Of a stretch of 64,000 nucleotides of DNA, positions 1-8,270 are shown piece after piece. Numbering within the stretch: the stretch's first letter is position 1; the number at the start of each line of letters is the position of its first letter. Made by a program: the position numbers and the translations under genes. The DNA is from Plantactinospora mayteni (GTDB taxonomy: Bacteria > Actinomycetota > Actinomycetes > Mycobacteriales > Micromonosporaceae): NCBI RefSeq assembly GCF_016862935.1, contig NZ_BONX01000018.1, forward strand, positions 1-64,000, given 5' to 3'. The notes beneath the pieces are model-generated. The model did not search any database. It was not told the DNA's origin and was given only the letters and a program-made list of their open reading frames with translations.

Positions 1-1
1 C

Positions 2-277
2 CTCGGTGGCGGTGCCCGGCGTGGCGGCGGTGGTGATCTCGGCGACGGCCGGGGCTGGGAGCGGTCCGGCGGTGCTCCAGCACTGCCCGCCGGAGGGGTG
101 GACCCGGCGTCCGTCTGGGGTCCGCCCCGGCAGGAGCCCGAGCCGGAGCCGGCCCGGCGGGGGCGGCGGCACCGGGAGGACGAGGAGTACGGCTACCCGC
201 CGCTGGACGAGTCACCCCGGGCCGGCGGCACCCGACGGTCGGAGTACGGCTATCCCGCCGACGGCGACTGGCGCTGA
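2..277 (+). CDS. C-terminal part of an unidentified Gly/Arg/Pro-rich protein (truncated by window edge)
   Basis: An open frame enters from the left edge and runs 91 codons to a TGA. The visible tail is low-complexity: Gly/Arg-rich first, then Pro/Glu-rich, with acidic Tyr-rich motifs near the end (EEYGYPPLDE and SEYGYPADGDWR, the last being the C-terminus). The two related EYGYP motifs suggest a repeated tail. Such tails are common on actinobacterial membrane or secreted proteins, but no catalytic domain is visible, so no function is assigned. It converges on nuoD and is followed by a structured element. The reading frame is supported by strong third-position GC; the protein's identity is unknown. 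Confidence 0.6.
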   Translation, partial: LGGGARRGGGGDLGDGRGWERSGGAPALPAGGVDPASVWGPPRQEPEPEPARRGRRHREDEEYGYPPLDESPRAGGTRRSEYGYPADGDWR

Positions 278-289
278 CCACCGCGCCAC

Positions 290-380
290 TGAACCTTTTC
301 AACCTGAACCGCGCGGCGCTTACGCACCGCGTCCGACCTTGCGGCCCGTCGGACCGCAAGGGGAGGTGGAAAAAGGTTCA
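290..380. repeat. Structured repeat element, copy A (outer stem enclosing two hairpins)
   Basis: The ends TGAACCTTTT... and ...AAAAAGGTTCA pair as an outer stem (290-305 with 364-380). Inside are two hairpins, CGCGGCGC/GCACCGCG (one C-A mismatch) and CCTTGCGG/CCGCAAGG (perfect 8 bp). A second copy lies at 27759-27850 with about 14 differences over 92 columns. Copy A sits between two convergent genes and could terminate both, but it lacks a classical T-run after the stem. It could also be a small non-coding or mobile element. Confidence 0.65.
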
Positions 381-424
381 CCGTCCGGGGCTGACCCGGC
401 CGTTCCACCTGGACGGGGAGAACG

Positions 425-1588
425 TCACTTGTCGATGTCGCCGACGACGAAGAACATCGAGCCCAGGATCGCGATCAGGTCCGGCACCAGAGAGCCGGGC
501 AGCAGCGTGGCCAGGGCCTGCACGTTGGCGTACGAGGCGGTGCGCAGCTTCATCCGCCACGGGGTCTTGTCGCCCCGGGACACCAGGTAGTAGCCGTTGA
601 TCCCGAGCGGGTTCTCGGTCCAGGCGTAGGTGTGCCCCTCCGGCGCCTTCACCACCTTCGGCAGCCGCACGTTCACCGGACCGCTGATCCGGTCCACCTG
701 GTCCAGGCAGCGTTCCGCCAGGTCGAGTGAGACGTACACCTGGTCGAGCAGCACCTCGAACCGGGAGTGACAGTCGCCGGCGCTCCGGGTCACCACCGGC
801 ACCTCCAGCGACCCGTACGCGAGATACGGCTCGTCGCGGCGCAGGTCGAGGTCGAGCCCGGAGGCCCGGGCGACCGGCCCGGAGGCGCCGTACGCTGCGG
901 CGTCGGCGGCGGAGAGCACCCCGACCCCGACGGTACGGGCCAGGAAGATGTCGTTGCGCCGGATCAGGTTGTCCAGGTCCGGCAGGCGGCGGCGTACCTC
1001 CCCGATCGCCGCCCGGACCCGCCCGGTCCAGCCGGCCGGCACCTCCTCCTTGAGCCCGCCGACCCGGTTGAACATGTAGTGCATCCGGCCGCCGGAGACC
1101 TCCTCCATCACCGCCTGGAGGGTCTCGCGTTCCCGGAACGCGTAGAACATCGGGGTGATGGCGCCGATCTCCAGCGGATAGGAGCCGAGGAACATCAGGT
1201 GGTTGAGCACCCGGTTCAGCTCGGCCAGCGCGGTACGCAGCCAGACGGCCCGCTCCGGCACCTCCATCCCCATCATCCGCTCGACCGCGAGCACCACGCC
1301 CAACTCGTTGGAGAACGCCGAGAGCCAGTCGTGCCGGTTCGCGAGCACGATGATCTGCCGGTAGTCGCGTACCTCGAAGAGCTTCTCCGCGCCCCGGTGC
1401 ATGTAGCCGACGATCGGCTCGCAGGCGATCACCCGCTCGCCGTCGAGCACCAGCTTGAGCCGGAGTACGCCGTGGGTCGACGGATGCTGCGGCCCGATGT
1501 TCAGCACCATGTCGGCGGTGTCGAGGCCCGCCCCGGTGCCGACGGTCAGCTCCCGCAGCGCCCCGGTGTCGGCAGTCATGCCCGCCAT
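425..1588 (-). CDS. nuoD: Solitary NADH-quinone oxidoreductase subunit D (NuoD-like)
   Basis: 387 aa, full length for the 49-kDa complex I subunit family, which forms the quinone pocket next to cluster N2. Family signatures are [13 protein letters not shown] (residues 32-44, with the quinone-site His39), HRGAEKLFE (64-72) and AGDCHSR. No other nuo gene is nearby, so this is probably a second, stand-alone copy rather than part of the 14-gene nuo operon. Two features are odd. The position of the catalytic quinone Tyr (Tyr87 of the Thermus subunit) is Trp88 here. Arg65 corresponds to the arginine that NDUFAF7 dimethylates in human NDUFS2. The upstream co-oriented gene is a MidA/NDUFAF7-type methyltransferase, 68 bp away. 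The family call is firm; whether it assembles into complex I is unknown. Confidence 0.9.
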   Translation of the reverse strand: MAGMTADTGALRELTVGTGAGLDTADMVLNIGPQHPSTHGVLRLKLVLDGERVIACEPIVGYMHRGAEKLFEVRDYRQIIVLANRHDWLSAFSNELGVVLAVERMMGMEVPERAVWLRTALAELNRVLNHLMFLGSYPLEIGAITPMFYAFRERETLQAVMEEVSGGRMHYMFNRVGGLKEEVPAGWTGRVRAAIGEVRRRLPDLDNLIRRNDIFLARTVGVGVLSAADAAAYGASGPVARASGLDLDLRRDEPYLAYGSLEVPVVTRSAGDCHSRFEVLLDQVYVSLDLAERCLDQVDRISGPVNVRLPKVVKAPEGHTYAWTENPLGINGYYLVSRGDKTPWRMKLRTASYANVQALATLLPGSLVPDLIAILGSMFFVVGDIDK

Positions 1589-1656
1589 CGTGCCACGATC
1601 CGCCCGCCCGCACCGCTGGCCGAACTGGGCGGCCGGTCCGGTTCGCGACTACGAGG

Positions 1657-2853
1657 TCATCTCGCGGGCCGCCCCGGTGCCGGTCCAGCGGGTTCTGCAC
1701 CGAGCCACCCGGACGGGCCCGGATCGACCCCGACCGGTTGGAGCAGCCACCAGTGGCCGCCGAGGCCGGCCGGATCGGTGAGTTCGGCCGCCGTGGAGGC
1801 CCGGGCGAGCGCCCGGACGTAGCCGGCCGGGTCGGCCGAGGCCAGCGCCAGCGCGGGTCGGCGCCCGTCGGCCCCGAGCGCCCGCAGCGCGGTGTACTGC
1901 CCGACCAGGGTGTACGGCCGGCCAGCCAGCGCCGTACCGGCCGCCGCCACCGAGTCCATCGCGACGTGCGCGGTCAGGTCGCAACTGCCGTCCGGTACCG
2001 GTGCCACCTGCCGGCCGGCCCGGAATCCGGTGAGCGTGCCGTGGCGTGGGCGGCTGTCCCGCAGGTGTCCGTAGTCGACGGCGAGGGCCAGCCCCCGGTG
2101 CAGACTGCCGACCGCCTCGGCCCAGGCGGCGTCCCGGGCCAGCCCGATCTCCACCCGGCCCGGCAACGCCTCGTCCGGCTCGGCCCGGCTGGGCGACGGT
2201 TGGTCCGGCTCGGTCCAGCCCGTCGACGGTTGGTCCGGCCCGACCTGGCTGGTCGACTGCTGGTCCGGCTCGGCCCGGCCCGGTGACTGCTGGTCCAACT
2301 CGGCCCGGCTGGGCGACTGCTGGTCCGGTGGGGTCGGCCACCAGCGGGTCAGCCACTCCGTCTCGGCCGGGTCGAGCGGGCCGCCGGGCGACTCCGTACC
2401 GGTGGCGGGGTCGACGAGGATCCGTCGCCAGCCGGCGGGGCTGGGCTCCGCCACGTCCAGCGGTACGTTGTCCAGCCACTCGGTCGCGAGCAGCAGCCCG
2501 ACGACCCGCTCCGGCAGGTCCGAACGCCATTCGACCGTCTCCGGCAAGGTGTCCGGGCGCGGGGCAAGCTCGACCGCGGTCAGCCGGAGCCGGGCGGCGA
2601 GTTCCGGCGGGGCGAGCCGGGCCAGGGTGCCGAGCAGTTCACCTCGCCCGGCGCCGACGTCGACCACGTGCAGCGGGTCCGGCCGGCCCAGCGCGGCGTC
2701 GAGTCGGTCCAGCAGCCGCAGCAGGGCGCCGCCGAGCACCGGTACGGCGTGGGCGCTGGTCCGGAAGTGCGCGGCCGGTCCGGCGCCGCTGACGAAGAAC
2801 CCGTGGGCACCGTAGAGCGCGGTGGTCATCGCGGCTCGCCATCCGATCGGCAT
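1657..2853 (-). CDS. SAM-dependent methyltransferase, MidA/NDUFAF7-like
   Basis: 398 aa. The N-terminal region (YGAHGFF... near residue 14) and the SAM-binding loop VVDVGAGRGELL (63-74) match the COG1565 family, whose eukaryotic member NDUFAF7 methylates an arginine of the complex I 49-kDa subunit. The co-directional nuoD immediately downstream encodes a homologue of that substrate. Residues about 177-236 are six near-identical decapeptides (DQQSPGRAEP-type), an in-frame 30-bp minisatellite between the Rossmann half and the C-terminal half. An alternative ATG at 2829 (start of MTTALYGAHG) has a better-spaced GGATGG upstream. The substrate is inferred from family and neighbourhood, not shown. 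Confidence 0.78.
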   Translation of the reverse strand: MPIGWRAAMTTALYGAHGFFVSGAGPAAHFRTSAHAVPVLGGALLRLLDRLDAALGRPDPLHVVDVGAGRGELLGTLARLAPPELAARLRLTAVELAPRPDTLPETVEWRSDLPERVVGLLLATEWLDNVPLDVAEPSPAGWRRILVDPATGTESPGGPLDPAETEWLTRWWPTPPDQQSPSRAELDQQSPGRAEPDQQSTSQVGPDQPSTGWTEPDQPSPSRAEPDEALPGRVEIGLARDAAWAEAVGSLHRGLALAVDYGHLRDSRPRHGTLTGFRAGRQVAPVPDGSCDLTAHVAMDSVAAAGTALAGRPYTLVGQYTALRALGADGRRPALALASADPAGYVRALARASTAAELTDPAGLGGHWWLLQPVGVDPGPSGWLGAEPAGPAPGRPAR

Positions 2854-2936
2854 CGGCCCAGGTTATGCGGCACAGATCCCCCGGGTTCACCCGCCGTTCA
2901 GCGGCCGGCACCGCTGCGCTCCTACGGTCGGCGGTC

Positions 2937-4226
2937 ATGAGAAGACCGCTGCTCGCCACCGTGCTCGCCGTACCCCTGCTGCTGGCCGCTCCGGCGGGCC
3001 CGGCCGCCGCGACGCCCCGCCCCGACGAGTCGCCGAGCCCGGTCCGGGCCGTGCTGGAGACTCCGGCTCTCTACGACGACGAGGCCGGCGGTGACGCGGA
3101 CGCGGACGACCCGGCGATCTGGCTGCACCCGACCGACCGGGGCGGGAGCCTGGTGATCGCGACCGCGAAGAATGGCGGGTTGCGCGTCTACGACCTGCGA
3201 GGACGGGAGCGGCAGGCGATCGCCACCCCGCCCCCGCCCGGACCGGAGGACGAGGCCGGGCGGTTCAACAACGTGGACCTGGCCACCGGCTTCCCGCTCG
3301 GCGGTCGGCGGGCCGACCTGGCGGTGGTCAGCGACCGGGGACGGGACAAGCTGCGGTTCTATCTGGTCGACCCGGCCGGGCGGCGGCTCGTCGACGTGAC
3401 CGCCCCGGACGTCCCGTACGCGTTCAGTCGGGACCAGGCCGAGGTGAACGAGCAGCGTACGGCGTACGGGCTGGCCACCTATCGGGACGCCGACGGCACC
3501 TGGTACGCCGTGGTCAGCCGGCGCAGCACCCCGGAGGTAGGGCTGTTCCGGCTGGTGGCCCGGCACGGGAAGATGTCGTACCAGCGGGTCGACGGGTTGA
3601 CCCTGCCGGCGTCGTTCCGGCTGCCGGACGGCTCGCAGTGGCAGCCGTGCGCCGACCCCGGGGACGGCCCGCAGGTCGAGGGCATGGTGGTGGACCCGGC
3701 GGACGGCACCGCCTACCTGGCCCAGGAGACGGTGGGGCTGTGGCGGGTCGGTGTCCGGGACGGGCGGTTCTCGGGGCGGCCGGTGTCGGTGGAGCGGACC
3801 CGGGAGTTCGGCATACCGGCGGCGTTCGACCCGGAGGAGGACGACTGCGTGGTGGACTACGACGCCGATCCGGGCTTCGGCGGCCGGATCGCGGCCGACG
3901 TGGAGGGGCTGACGATCTACCAGACCGGGCAGCGGGACGGCGTACTGGTCGTCTCCAGCCAGGGTGACGACACGTTCTACACGTACGACCGCCGGACCAA
4001 CCGGCCGCTCGGCCGGTTCGCGGTGGCCGACGGCGTGGTGGACGGGTCGCAGGAGTGTGACGGCGCGGCGGTGGTCTCGACCCCGCTGCCCGGTTACCCC
4101 GGCGGGCTGCTGGTGGTGCACGACGGCCAGAACACCCCGGACGAGACGGACTCGACCGGCGAGGCCCGGCCGAACACCAACTTCAAGTTCCTCGACGCCG
4201 GCTTCCTCCGCCCGACCCGGCACTGA
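2937..4226 (+). CDS. Secreted beta-propeller phytase
   Basis: 429 aa with an n-region MRRP, a hydrophobic core and an AAA cleavage site near residue 25, so it is exported. The mature protein begins with the hallmark of beta-propeller phytases: acidic GDADADDPAIWLHP (52-65) followed by TAKNGGLRVYDLRG (76-89), which contribute Ca and phosphate ligands and the first blade. The family releases phosphate from calcium phytate outside the cell. The start was chosen at the ATG preceding the signal peptide; longer in-frame starts would bury it. It is divergent from the methyltransferase gene with an 83-bp gap. No Pho box was recognised. Confidence 0.85.
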   Translation: MRRPLLATVLAVPLLLAAPAGPAAATPRPDESPSPVRAVLETPALYDDEAGGDADADDPAIWLHPTDRGGSLVIATAKNGGLRVYDLRGRERQAIATPPPPGPEDEAGRFNNVDLATGFPLGGRRADLAVVSDRGRDKLRFYLVDPAGRRLVDVTAPDVPYAFSRDQAEVNEQRTAYGLATYRDADGTWYAVVSRRSTPEVGLFRLVARHGKMSYQRVDGLTLPASFRLPDGSQWQPCADPGDGPQVEGMVVDPADGTAYLAQETVGLWRVGVRDGRFSGRPVSVERTREFGIPAAFDPEEDDCVVDYDADPGFGGRIAADVEGLTIYQTGQRDGVLVVSSQGDDTFYTYDRRTNRPLGRFAVADGVVDGSQECDGAAVVSTPLPGYPGGLLVVHDGQNTPDETDSTGEARPNTNFKFLDAGFLRPTRH

Positions 4227-4310
4227 GACTCCCGCCTCGTTGATCCCGGCCCACCCGTCGGGTGGCGGCGGCGCTCCCGTTAGAGGGCGTCGCCGCCCCG
4301 GCGCGACCGG

Positions 4311-4420
4311 ACTCCGGCAGGGCTTCCGCAGGACTCCGGCAGGGCTTCCGCAGGACTCCGGCAGAGCTTCCGCAAGGCTCCGGCAGGGCTTCCGCGGGGC
4401 TTCGGCAGGGTTCCGGCGGG
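4311..4420. repeat. 22-bp tandem repeat, five copies
   Basis: The unit ACTCCGGCAGGGCTTCCGCA plus two bases is repeated five times, with copies starting at 4311, 4333, 4355, 4377 and 4399 and decaying toward the last. It fills most of the gap between the phytase gene and the DUF2520-panC operon. Just beyond it, GTGAA and TTCAC half-sites (about 4423-4436) form a small dyad, and a weak -10-like CATACT lies at 4468. There is no spacer/repeat alternation, so it is not a CRISPR array. Confidence 0.85.
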
Positions 4421-4515
4421 CGGTGAAGGTTTTCACAACCCCTTGGTCCTGAGCTGGCCGGACGGCGCATACTTGCGATCGACCGGTACCACTTATCGAG
4501 GACTGGATCACCGCT

Positions 4516-5517
4516 ATGAGCGCTTCCGCGCGCCCGCGTACCGCCGCCTCCGGCGGGTCGGCCCGGCCACCGGCCGCCGCCCCGAGCCGTGACCGCGCCG
4601 GCCAGGGCCAGTCGCCCCCGCTCTTCCCCCGCCAGCTCACCGTCGGCGTGATCGGCGCCGGTCGGGTCGGTGCCGTACTCGGTGCCGCGCTCGGCCAGGC
4701 TGGGCACCGGGTAGTCGCCGCCGCCGGGGTGTCGACCGCCGCCCGGGACCGGATCGACCGGCTGCTGCCGGGGACCGCCGTACGCCCCGCCGACGAGGTG
4801 GCCCGGGCCGCTGCCGACCTGCTGCTGGTCGCCGTACCGGACGACTCGCTGGGCCCGGTGGTCGCCGGGCTGGCCGGGACCGGTGCGCTCCGGCCGGGGC
4901 AGGTACTGGCGCACACCTCCGGCGCGCACGGGCTCGACGTGCTCGCCCCGGCCGTGGCGGTCGGGGCGTACGCGCTGGCGCTGCACCCGGCGATGACCTT
5001 CACCGGTACCGCCGAGGACCTGCACCGGCTGGCCGGCATCTCGTACGGGGTGACCGTCCCGGAGCCGCTGCGGCCGTTCGCCGTCCGGCTCGTCGCCGAC
5101 CTCGGCGGGGTACCCGAGTGGGTGGCCGAACTGGACCGCCCGCTCTACCACGCCGCTCTCGCGCACGGCGCGAACCACCTTGTCACGCTGGTCAACGAGG
5201 CGGCGGACCTGCTCCGGGCCGCCGGGGTGACCCAGCCGGCGAAGGTGCTCGGGCCGTTGCTCCGGGCCGCTCTGGACAACTCGCTGCGGCTCGGCGACGC
5301 GGCGCTGACCGGGCCGGTGTCCCGGGGCGACGCCGGTACGATCGCCCGGCACCTGGACCGGCTGGCCGCCACCGCCCCGGAGTCGGTGCCCGGCTATCTG
5401 GCGCTGGCCCGCCGCACCGCCGACCGGGCGATCGCGGCCGGTCGGCTCCGCCCGGCCGACGCCGAGTTCCTGCTCGGGGTACTGGCCGACCGGGACCGCA
5501 AGGTCGCCGCCGCGTGA
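4516..5517 (+). CDS. Rossmann-fold/DUF2520 oxidoreductase-like protein, candidate ketopantoate reductase
   Basis: 333 aa. After a 40-residue low-complexity leader comes a dinucleotide-binding motif [13 protein letters not shown] (44-56), then an all-helical DUF2520 half containing HPAMTF and [16 protein letters not shown]. The layout is that of 6-phosphogluconate- and ketopantoate-type dehydrogenases. It ends 22 bp before panC and is co-transcribed with panC-panD. Pantothenate synthesis needs a ketopantoate reductase, none of the PanE type is present in the window, and the context suggests this protein supplies it. That role is inference from operon position and fold; the family itself is poorly characterised. 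The long leader could be shortened if translation begins further in. Confidence 0.8.
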   Translation: MSASARPRTAASGGSARPPAAAPSRDRAGQGQSPPLFPRQLTVGVIGAGRVGAVLGAALGQAGHRVVAAAGVSTAARDRIDRLLPGTAVRPADEVARAAADLLLVAVPDDSLGPVVAGLAGTGALRPGQVLAHTSGAHGLDVLAPAVAVGAYALALHPAMTFTGTAEDLHRLAGISYGVTVPEPLRPFAVRLVADLGGVPEWVAELDRPLYHAALAHGANHLVTLVNEAADLLRAAGVTQPAKVLGPLLRAALDNSLRLGDAALTGPVSRGDAGTIARHLDRLAATAPESVPGYLALARRTADRAIAAGRLRPADAEFLLGVLADRDRKVAAA

Positions 5518-5539
5518 CCGGGGGAAGTGGGGAGCCGAG

Positions 5540-6400
5540 ATGACCACGGTGTTGCGTACCCGGGCGGAGCTGGCGGCCACCCTGGCGTCGCTGCCCGGGG
5601 AGCTGGCGGTGGTGATGACCATGGGCGCCCTGCACCCCGGGCACGAGGCGCTGTTGCGGGCGGCCCGGGAGCGGGCCGACCGCGTACTGGCGACGATCTT
5701 CGTGAACCCGCTCCAGTTCGGCCCGAACGAGGACTTCGACCGGTACCCCCGGACCTTCGAGGCCGACCTGGCGGTCTGCCGGGCGGCCGGGGTGCGGTAC
5801 GTCTTCGCCCCGTCCCGCGAGGAGCTGTATCCGGACGGCGGGCCGATGGTCCGGGTCGACCCGGGCAGTCTCGGCGAGGAGTTGGAGGGGGCCAGCCGCC
5901 CCGGCTTCTTCACCGGGGTACTCACCGTGGTGGCGAAGCTGCTCAACCTGCTCCGGCCGGACGTCGCGTTCTTCGGCGAGAAGGACTACCAGCAGCTCAC
6001 CCTGGTCCGCCAGATGGTCCGGGACCTGGAACTGGACGTGGAGATCGTCGGCGTGCCGACCGTACGCGAGCCGGACGGGCTGGCGCTGTCCAGCCGTAAC
6101 CGCTACCTCTCGGCCGAGGAGCGGACCGCAGCGCTGCGGCTGTCGGCGGCACTGCGGGCCGGCAGCGCCGCCGCCGAGACCGGCCGGGGTGCCGACGGTA
6201 CGCTCGCCGCCGCCTACCGCGCCTTCGGCGAGGGTACGACCGGCGCCAAGCTCGACTACCTGGTGCTGACCGCCCCGGACCTGGGCCCGGCACCGGCCAC
6301 CGGACCGGCCCGGATGCTGGTGGCCGCCTGGGTCGGCGCCACCCGACTGATCGACAACCTGCCGGTCGAGCTGGCCCCGCCTCCCGCACCGGCTGACTGA
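5540..6400 (+). CDS. panC: Pantothenate synthetase
   Basis: 286 aa, usual length. It condenses pantoate with beta-alanine using ATP through a pantoyl-adenylate. Hallmarks are the HIGH-type motif HPGH (32-35) within [35 protein letters not shown] and the SSRNRYLS signature near residue 185. An ATG with upstream GGGGAAGTGGGGAG fixes the start. The following panD supplies its beta-alanine substrate, so the two genes form a B5 operon with the DUF2520 gene upstream. Confidence 0.97.
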   Translation: MTTVLRTRAELAATLASLPGELAVVMTMGALHPGHEALLRAARERADRVLATIFVNPLQFGPNEDFDRYPRTFEADLAVCRAAGVRYVFAPSREELYPDGGPMVRVDPGSLGEELEGASRPGFFTGVLTVVAKLLNLLRPDVAFFGEKDYQQLTLVRQMVRDLELDVEIVGVPTVREPDGLALSSRNRYLSAEERTAALRLSAALRAGSAAAETGRGADGTLAAAYRAFGEGTTGAKLDYLVLTAPDLGPAPATGPARMLVAAWVGATRLIDNLPVELAPPPAPAD

Positions 6401-6451
6401 GGCGTGGCGACGACCGCCCGCGAAACCCCTGCACCACGGAGGACGTACCCG

Positions 6452-6877
6452 ATGTTCCGCACCATGCTCAAGTCGAAGATCCACCGGGCCACGGTGACCC
6501 AGGCGGACCTGCACTACGTCGGCTCGGTGACCATCGACGCCGACCTGCTGGACGCCGCCGACCTGCTCCCCGGCGAGCAGGTCGCGATCGTGGACGTGAC
6601 GAACGGGGCACGGCTGGAGACGTACGTGATCGCCGGTGAGCGCGGCAGTGGCGTGATCGGCATCAACGGGGCCGCCGCGCACCTGGTACACCCCGGCGAC
6701 CTGGTCATCCTGATCTCGTACGGTCAGATGGACGACGCCGAGGCGCGGACGTACCAGCCCCGGATCGTGCACGTCGACGCGGCGAACCGGATCATCGAGC
6801 TGGGCGCGGACCCGGCGGGCGCCGTACCGGGAATGGCCGGCGACCCGGTCCGGGGCGACCTCGTCGCCACCGGCTGA
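6452..6877 (+). CDS. panD: Aspartate 1-decarboxylase proenzyme
   Basis: 141 aa. It makes beta-alanine from L-aspartate for PanC. The self-cleavage site is intact: HYVGSVTID places Gly24-Ser25 exactly where the proenzyme splits to form the pyruvoyl cofactor from Ser25. An ATG with GGAGGA eight bases upstream decides the start over an earlier in-frame codon at 6404. It follows panC by 51 bp. The stop codon lies inside the first copy of a 23-bp tandem repeat. Confidence 0.96.
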   Translation: MFRTMLKSKIHRATVTQADLHYVGSVTIDADLLDAADLLPGEQVAIVDVTNGARLETYVIAGERGSGVIGINGAAAHLVHPGDLVILISYGQMDDAEARTYQPRIVHVDAANRIIELGADPAGAVPGMAGDPVRGDLVATG

Positions 6878-7032
6878 CCGGCCCGCTCCAGTCCCGCTGA
6901 CCGGCCCGCTCCAGTCCCGCTGACCGGCCCGCTCCAGCCCCGCCGACCCGCCTGCTCCAGTCCCGCCGACCGCCGCTCCATTCCGCTGACCCGGCCTGCT
7001 CCAATCCGGCTACCCGGGCCTGCTCCGTCACG
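6874..7032. repeat. 23-bp tandem repeat starting at the panD stop codon
   Basis: About seven copies of CTGACCGGCCCGCTCCAGTC plus CCG. The first three are nearly perfect (6874, 6897, 6920); later ones drift and vary between 20 and 24 bp. The first copy contains the panD TGA, so the array may have arisen by duplication of the gene end. The remaining gap to 7170 carries GGTTAACC and an RBS GGGGAGGA for the next gene. Confidence 0.85.
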
Positions 7033-7170
7033 CTTGCCCGGGCCCGGTCGGCGTCCCCGGCGGCCTCCCCTGGGCGACCCGCCGGGGCGATGATCTCGCC
7101 GTCCGGATGACGCCGCCGGTTAACCTAGGGTGCAGCCATCCGGACTGTTTGTCGCCCTGGGGAGGACGCG

Positions 7171-8076
7171 ATGCGCCGTTGGATGAGCGCCCTGGCGGCG
7201 GCCGGGGCAGTGGTGCTCGGTGCCGCCGGCTGCGCGCCTCCGGCCGGTACGGACGGCGACCTCACCAACAACTGGGCTCCGGTCGGCGAGCCGACGGTCT
7301 TCACCCCGGCGGCCGAGACCTGCCACTCGGCGGACTTCTCCGAGACGGTCTACCTGTCGTCGTACGTGCCGGTGGACTGCACCACCAACCACCGGCTGGA
7401 GACCGTGCACGTGGGCACGTTCGCCGGGGCGGCCAGCGAGGCGGAGAAGCCGCCGGCACCGGGCTCGCCCCAGTTCACCACCGCGTACGCCGAGTGCGAC
7501 AACCGGGCGCGCGGCTTCCTCGGCGCGGACTGGCGTACCGGCCGGCTCTGGCTCGGGGTGGCGGTGCCCTCCCCGCAGGGCTGGGCGGCCGGGGCCAGGT
7601 GGTTCCGCTGTGACATGACCGAACTGTCCAACGTAGAGGAGGACGGCGACGCGGTCGGCCGGACGGCGAGCCTGAAGGGCGCGCTCCGCGAGGCCGGGCC
7701 GCTGCTGCTCGGCTGCTACGCCACCACCCTGACCCGGACCGAGACGATCGACCGGATGCCCCCGGCGGAGTGCTCGGCCCGGCACAATTCCGAGTTCACC
7801 GGGGTGTGGCGGGCACCGGCGACGTTGAAATATCCGACGGCCGAGCGGGACTGGCAGCCCTTCTACGACGGCTGCTACACCGTCGCCGCCCGGTTCGTCG
7901 GGGTGTCGCAGAGCACGATCCGGTTCCGTACCGGCGTCGTGACGCTGCCGGGCGGGCGGGACGACTGGACGTCGGGCAACCGGGGGGTCCGGTGCTACCT
8001 GTGGGTCTCGGACGGCAAGTTCACCCGCTCGCTCAAGGGCGCCGGCAACAGCGGCCTGCCGATCCGGACCGGCTGA
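7171..8076 (+). CDS. Septum-formation family lipoprotein
   Basis: 301 aa. A basic start (MRRW), a hydrophobic stretch and a lipobox LGAAGC with Cys21 mark an exported lipoprotein. The mature part is Cys-rich and contains two related halves, each with patterns such as CTTNH...E and C-x(n)-W typical of the actinobacterial septum-formation domain (PF13845). That domain is found in surface proteins of uncertain role. RBS GGGGAGGA lies 7 bp before ATG. It stands alone between the panD repeat and nadB. The family name is tentative and no enzymatic function is implied. Confidence 0.72.
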   Translation: MRRWMSALAAAGAVVLGAAGCAPPAGTDGDLTNNWAPVGEPTVFTPAAETCHSADFSETVYLSSYVPVDCTTNHRLETVHVGTFAGAASEAEKPPAPGSPQFTTAYAECDNRARGFLGADWRTGRLWLGVAVPSPQGWAAGARWFRCDMTELSNVEEDGDAVGRTASLKGALREAGPLLLGCYATTLTRTETIDRMPPAECSARHNSEFTGVWRAPATLKYPTAERDWQPFYDGCYTVAARFVGVSQSTIRFRTGVVTLPGGRDDWTSGNRGVRCYLWVSDGKFTRSLKGAGNSGLPIRTG

Positions 8077-8270
8077 TCCCGGTCGATCTCCCGGGGCTGA
8101 CCTGCGCGATCATGGCCGGGCACTCCCGTCGATCGGGGCGGGCCCGCTCGGCCGGCCCTTCGGTCGACCCGGAACGGGTCGGCCTCTCCGACCCGGATCG
8201 GGGAGCGTCGTAGGCCACTTCTGCCGGCCCCGGGCCACCCGATCGCACCGGTACGCGGTTGACTGGAGTG

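Noticed and set aside
290-380. tRNA gene
   Set aside because: The fold has an outer stem and two hairpins but no T-loop GTTCGA motif, anticodon arm or 3' acceptor geometry.
6-590. A 194-codon gene on the plus strand
   Set aside because: It runs into nuoD antisense and across the structured repeat; the frame ending at 277 has the better coding pattern.
4311-4420. CRISPR array
   Set aside because: Repeats are directly adjacent with no spacers and no cas genes are present; the same applies to the other arrays.
2922-5039. A 705-codon open frame antisense to the phytase and DUF2520 genes
   Set aside because: Both sense genes have clear family motifs; the antisense frame is low-complexity Arg/Pro/Ser.
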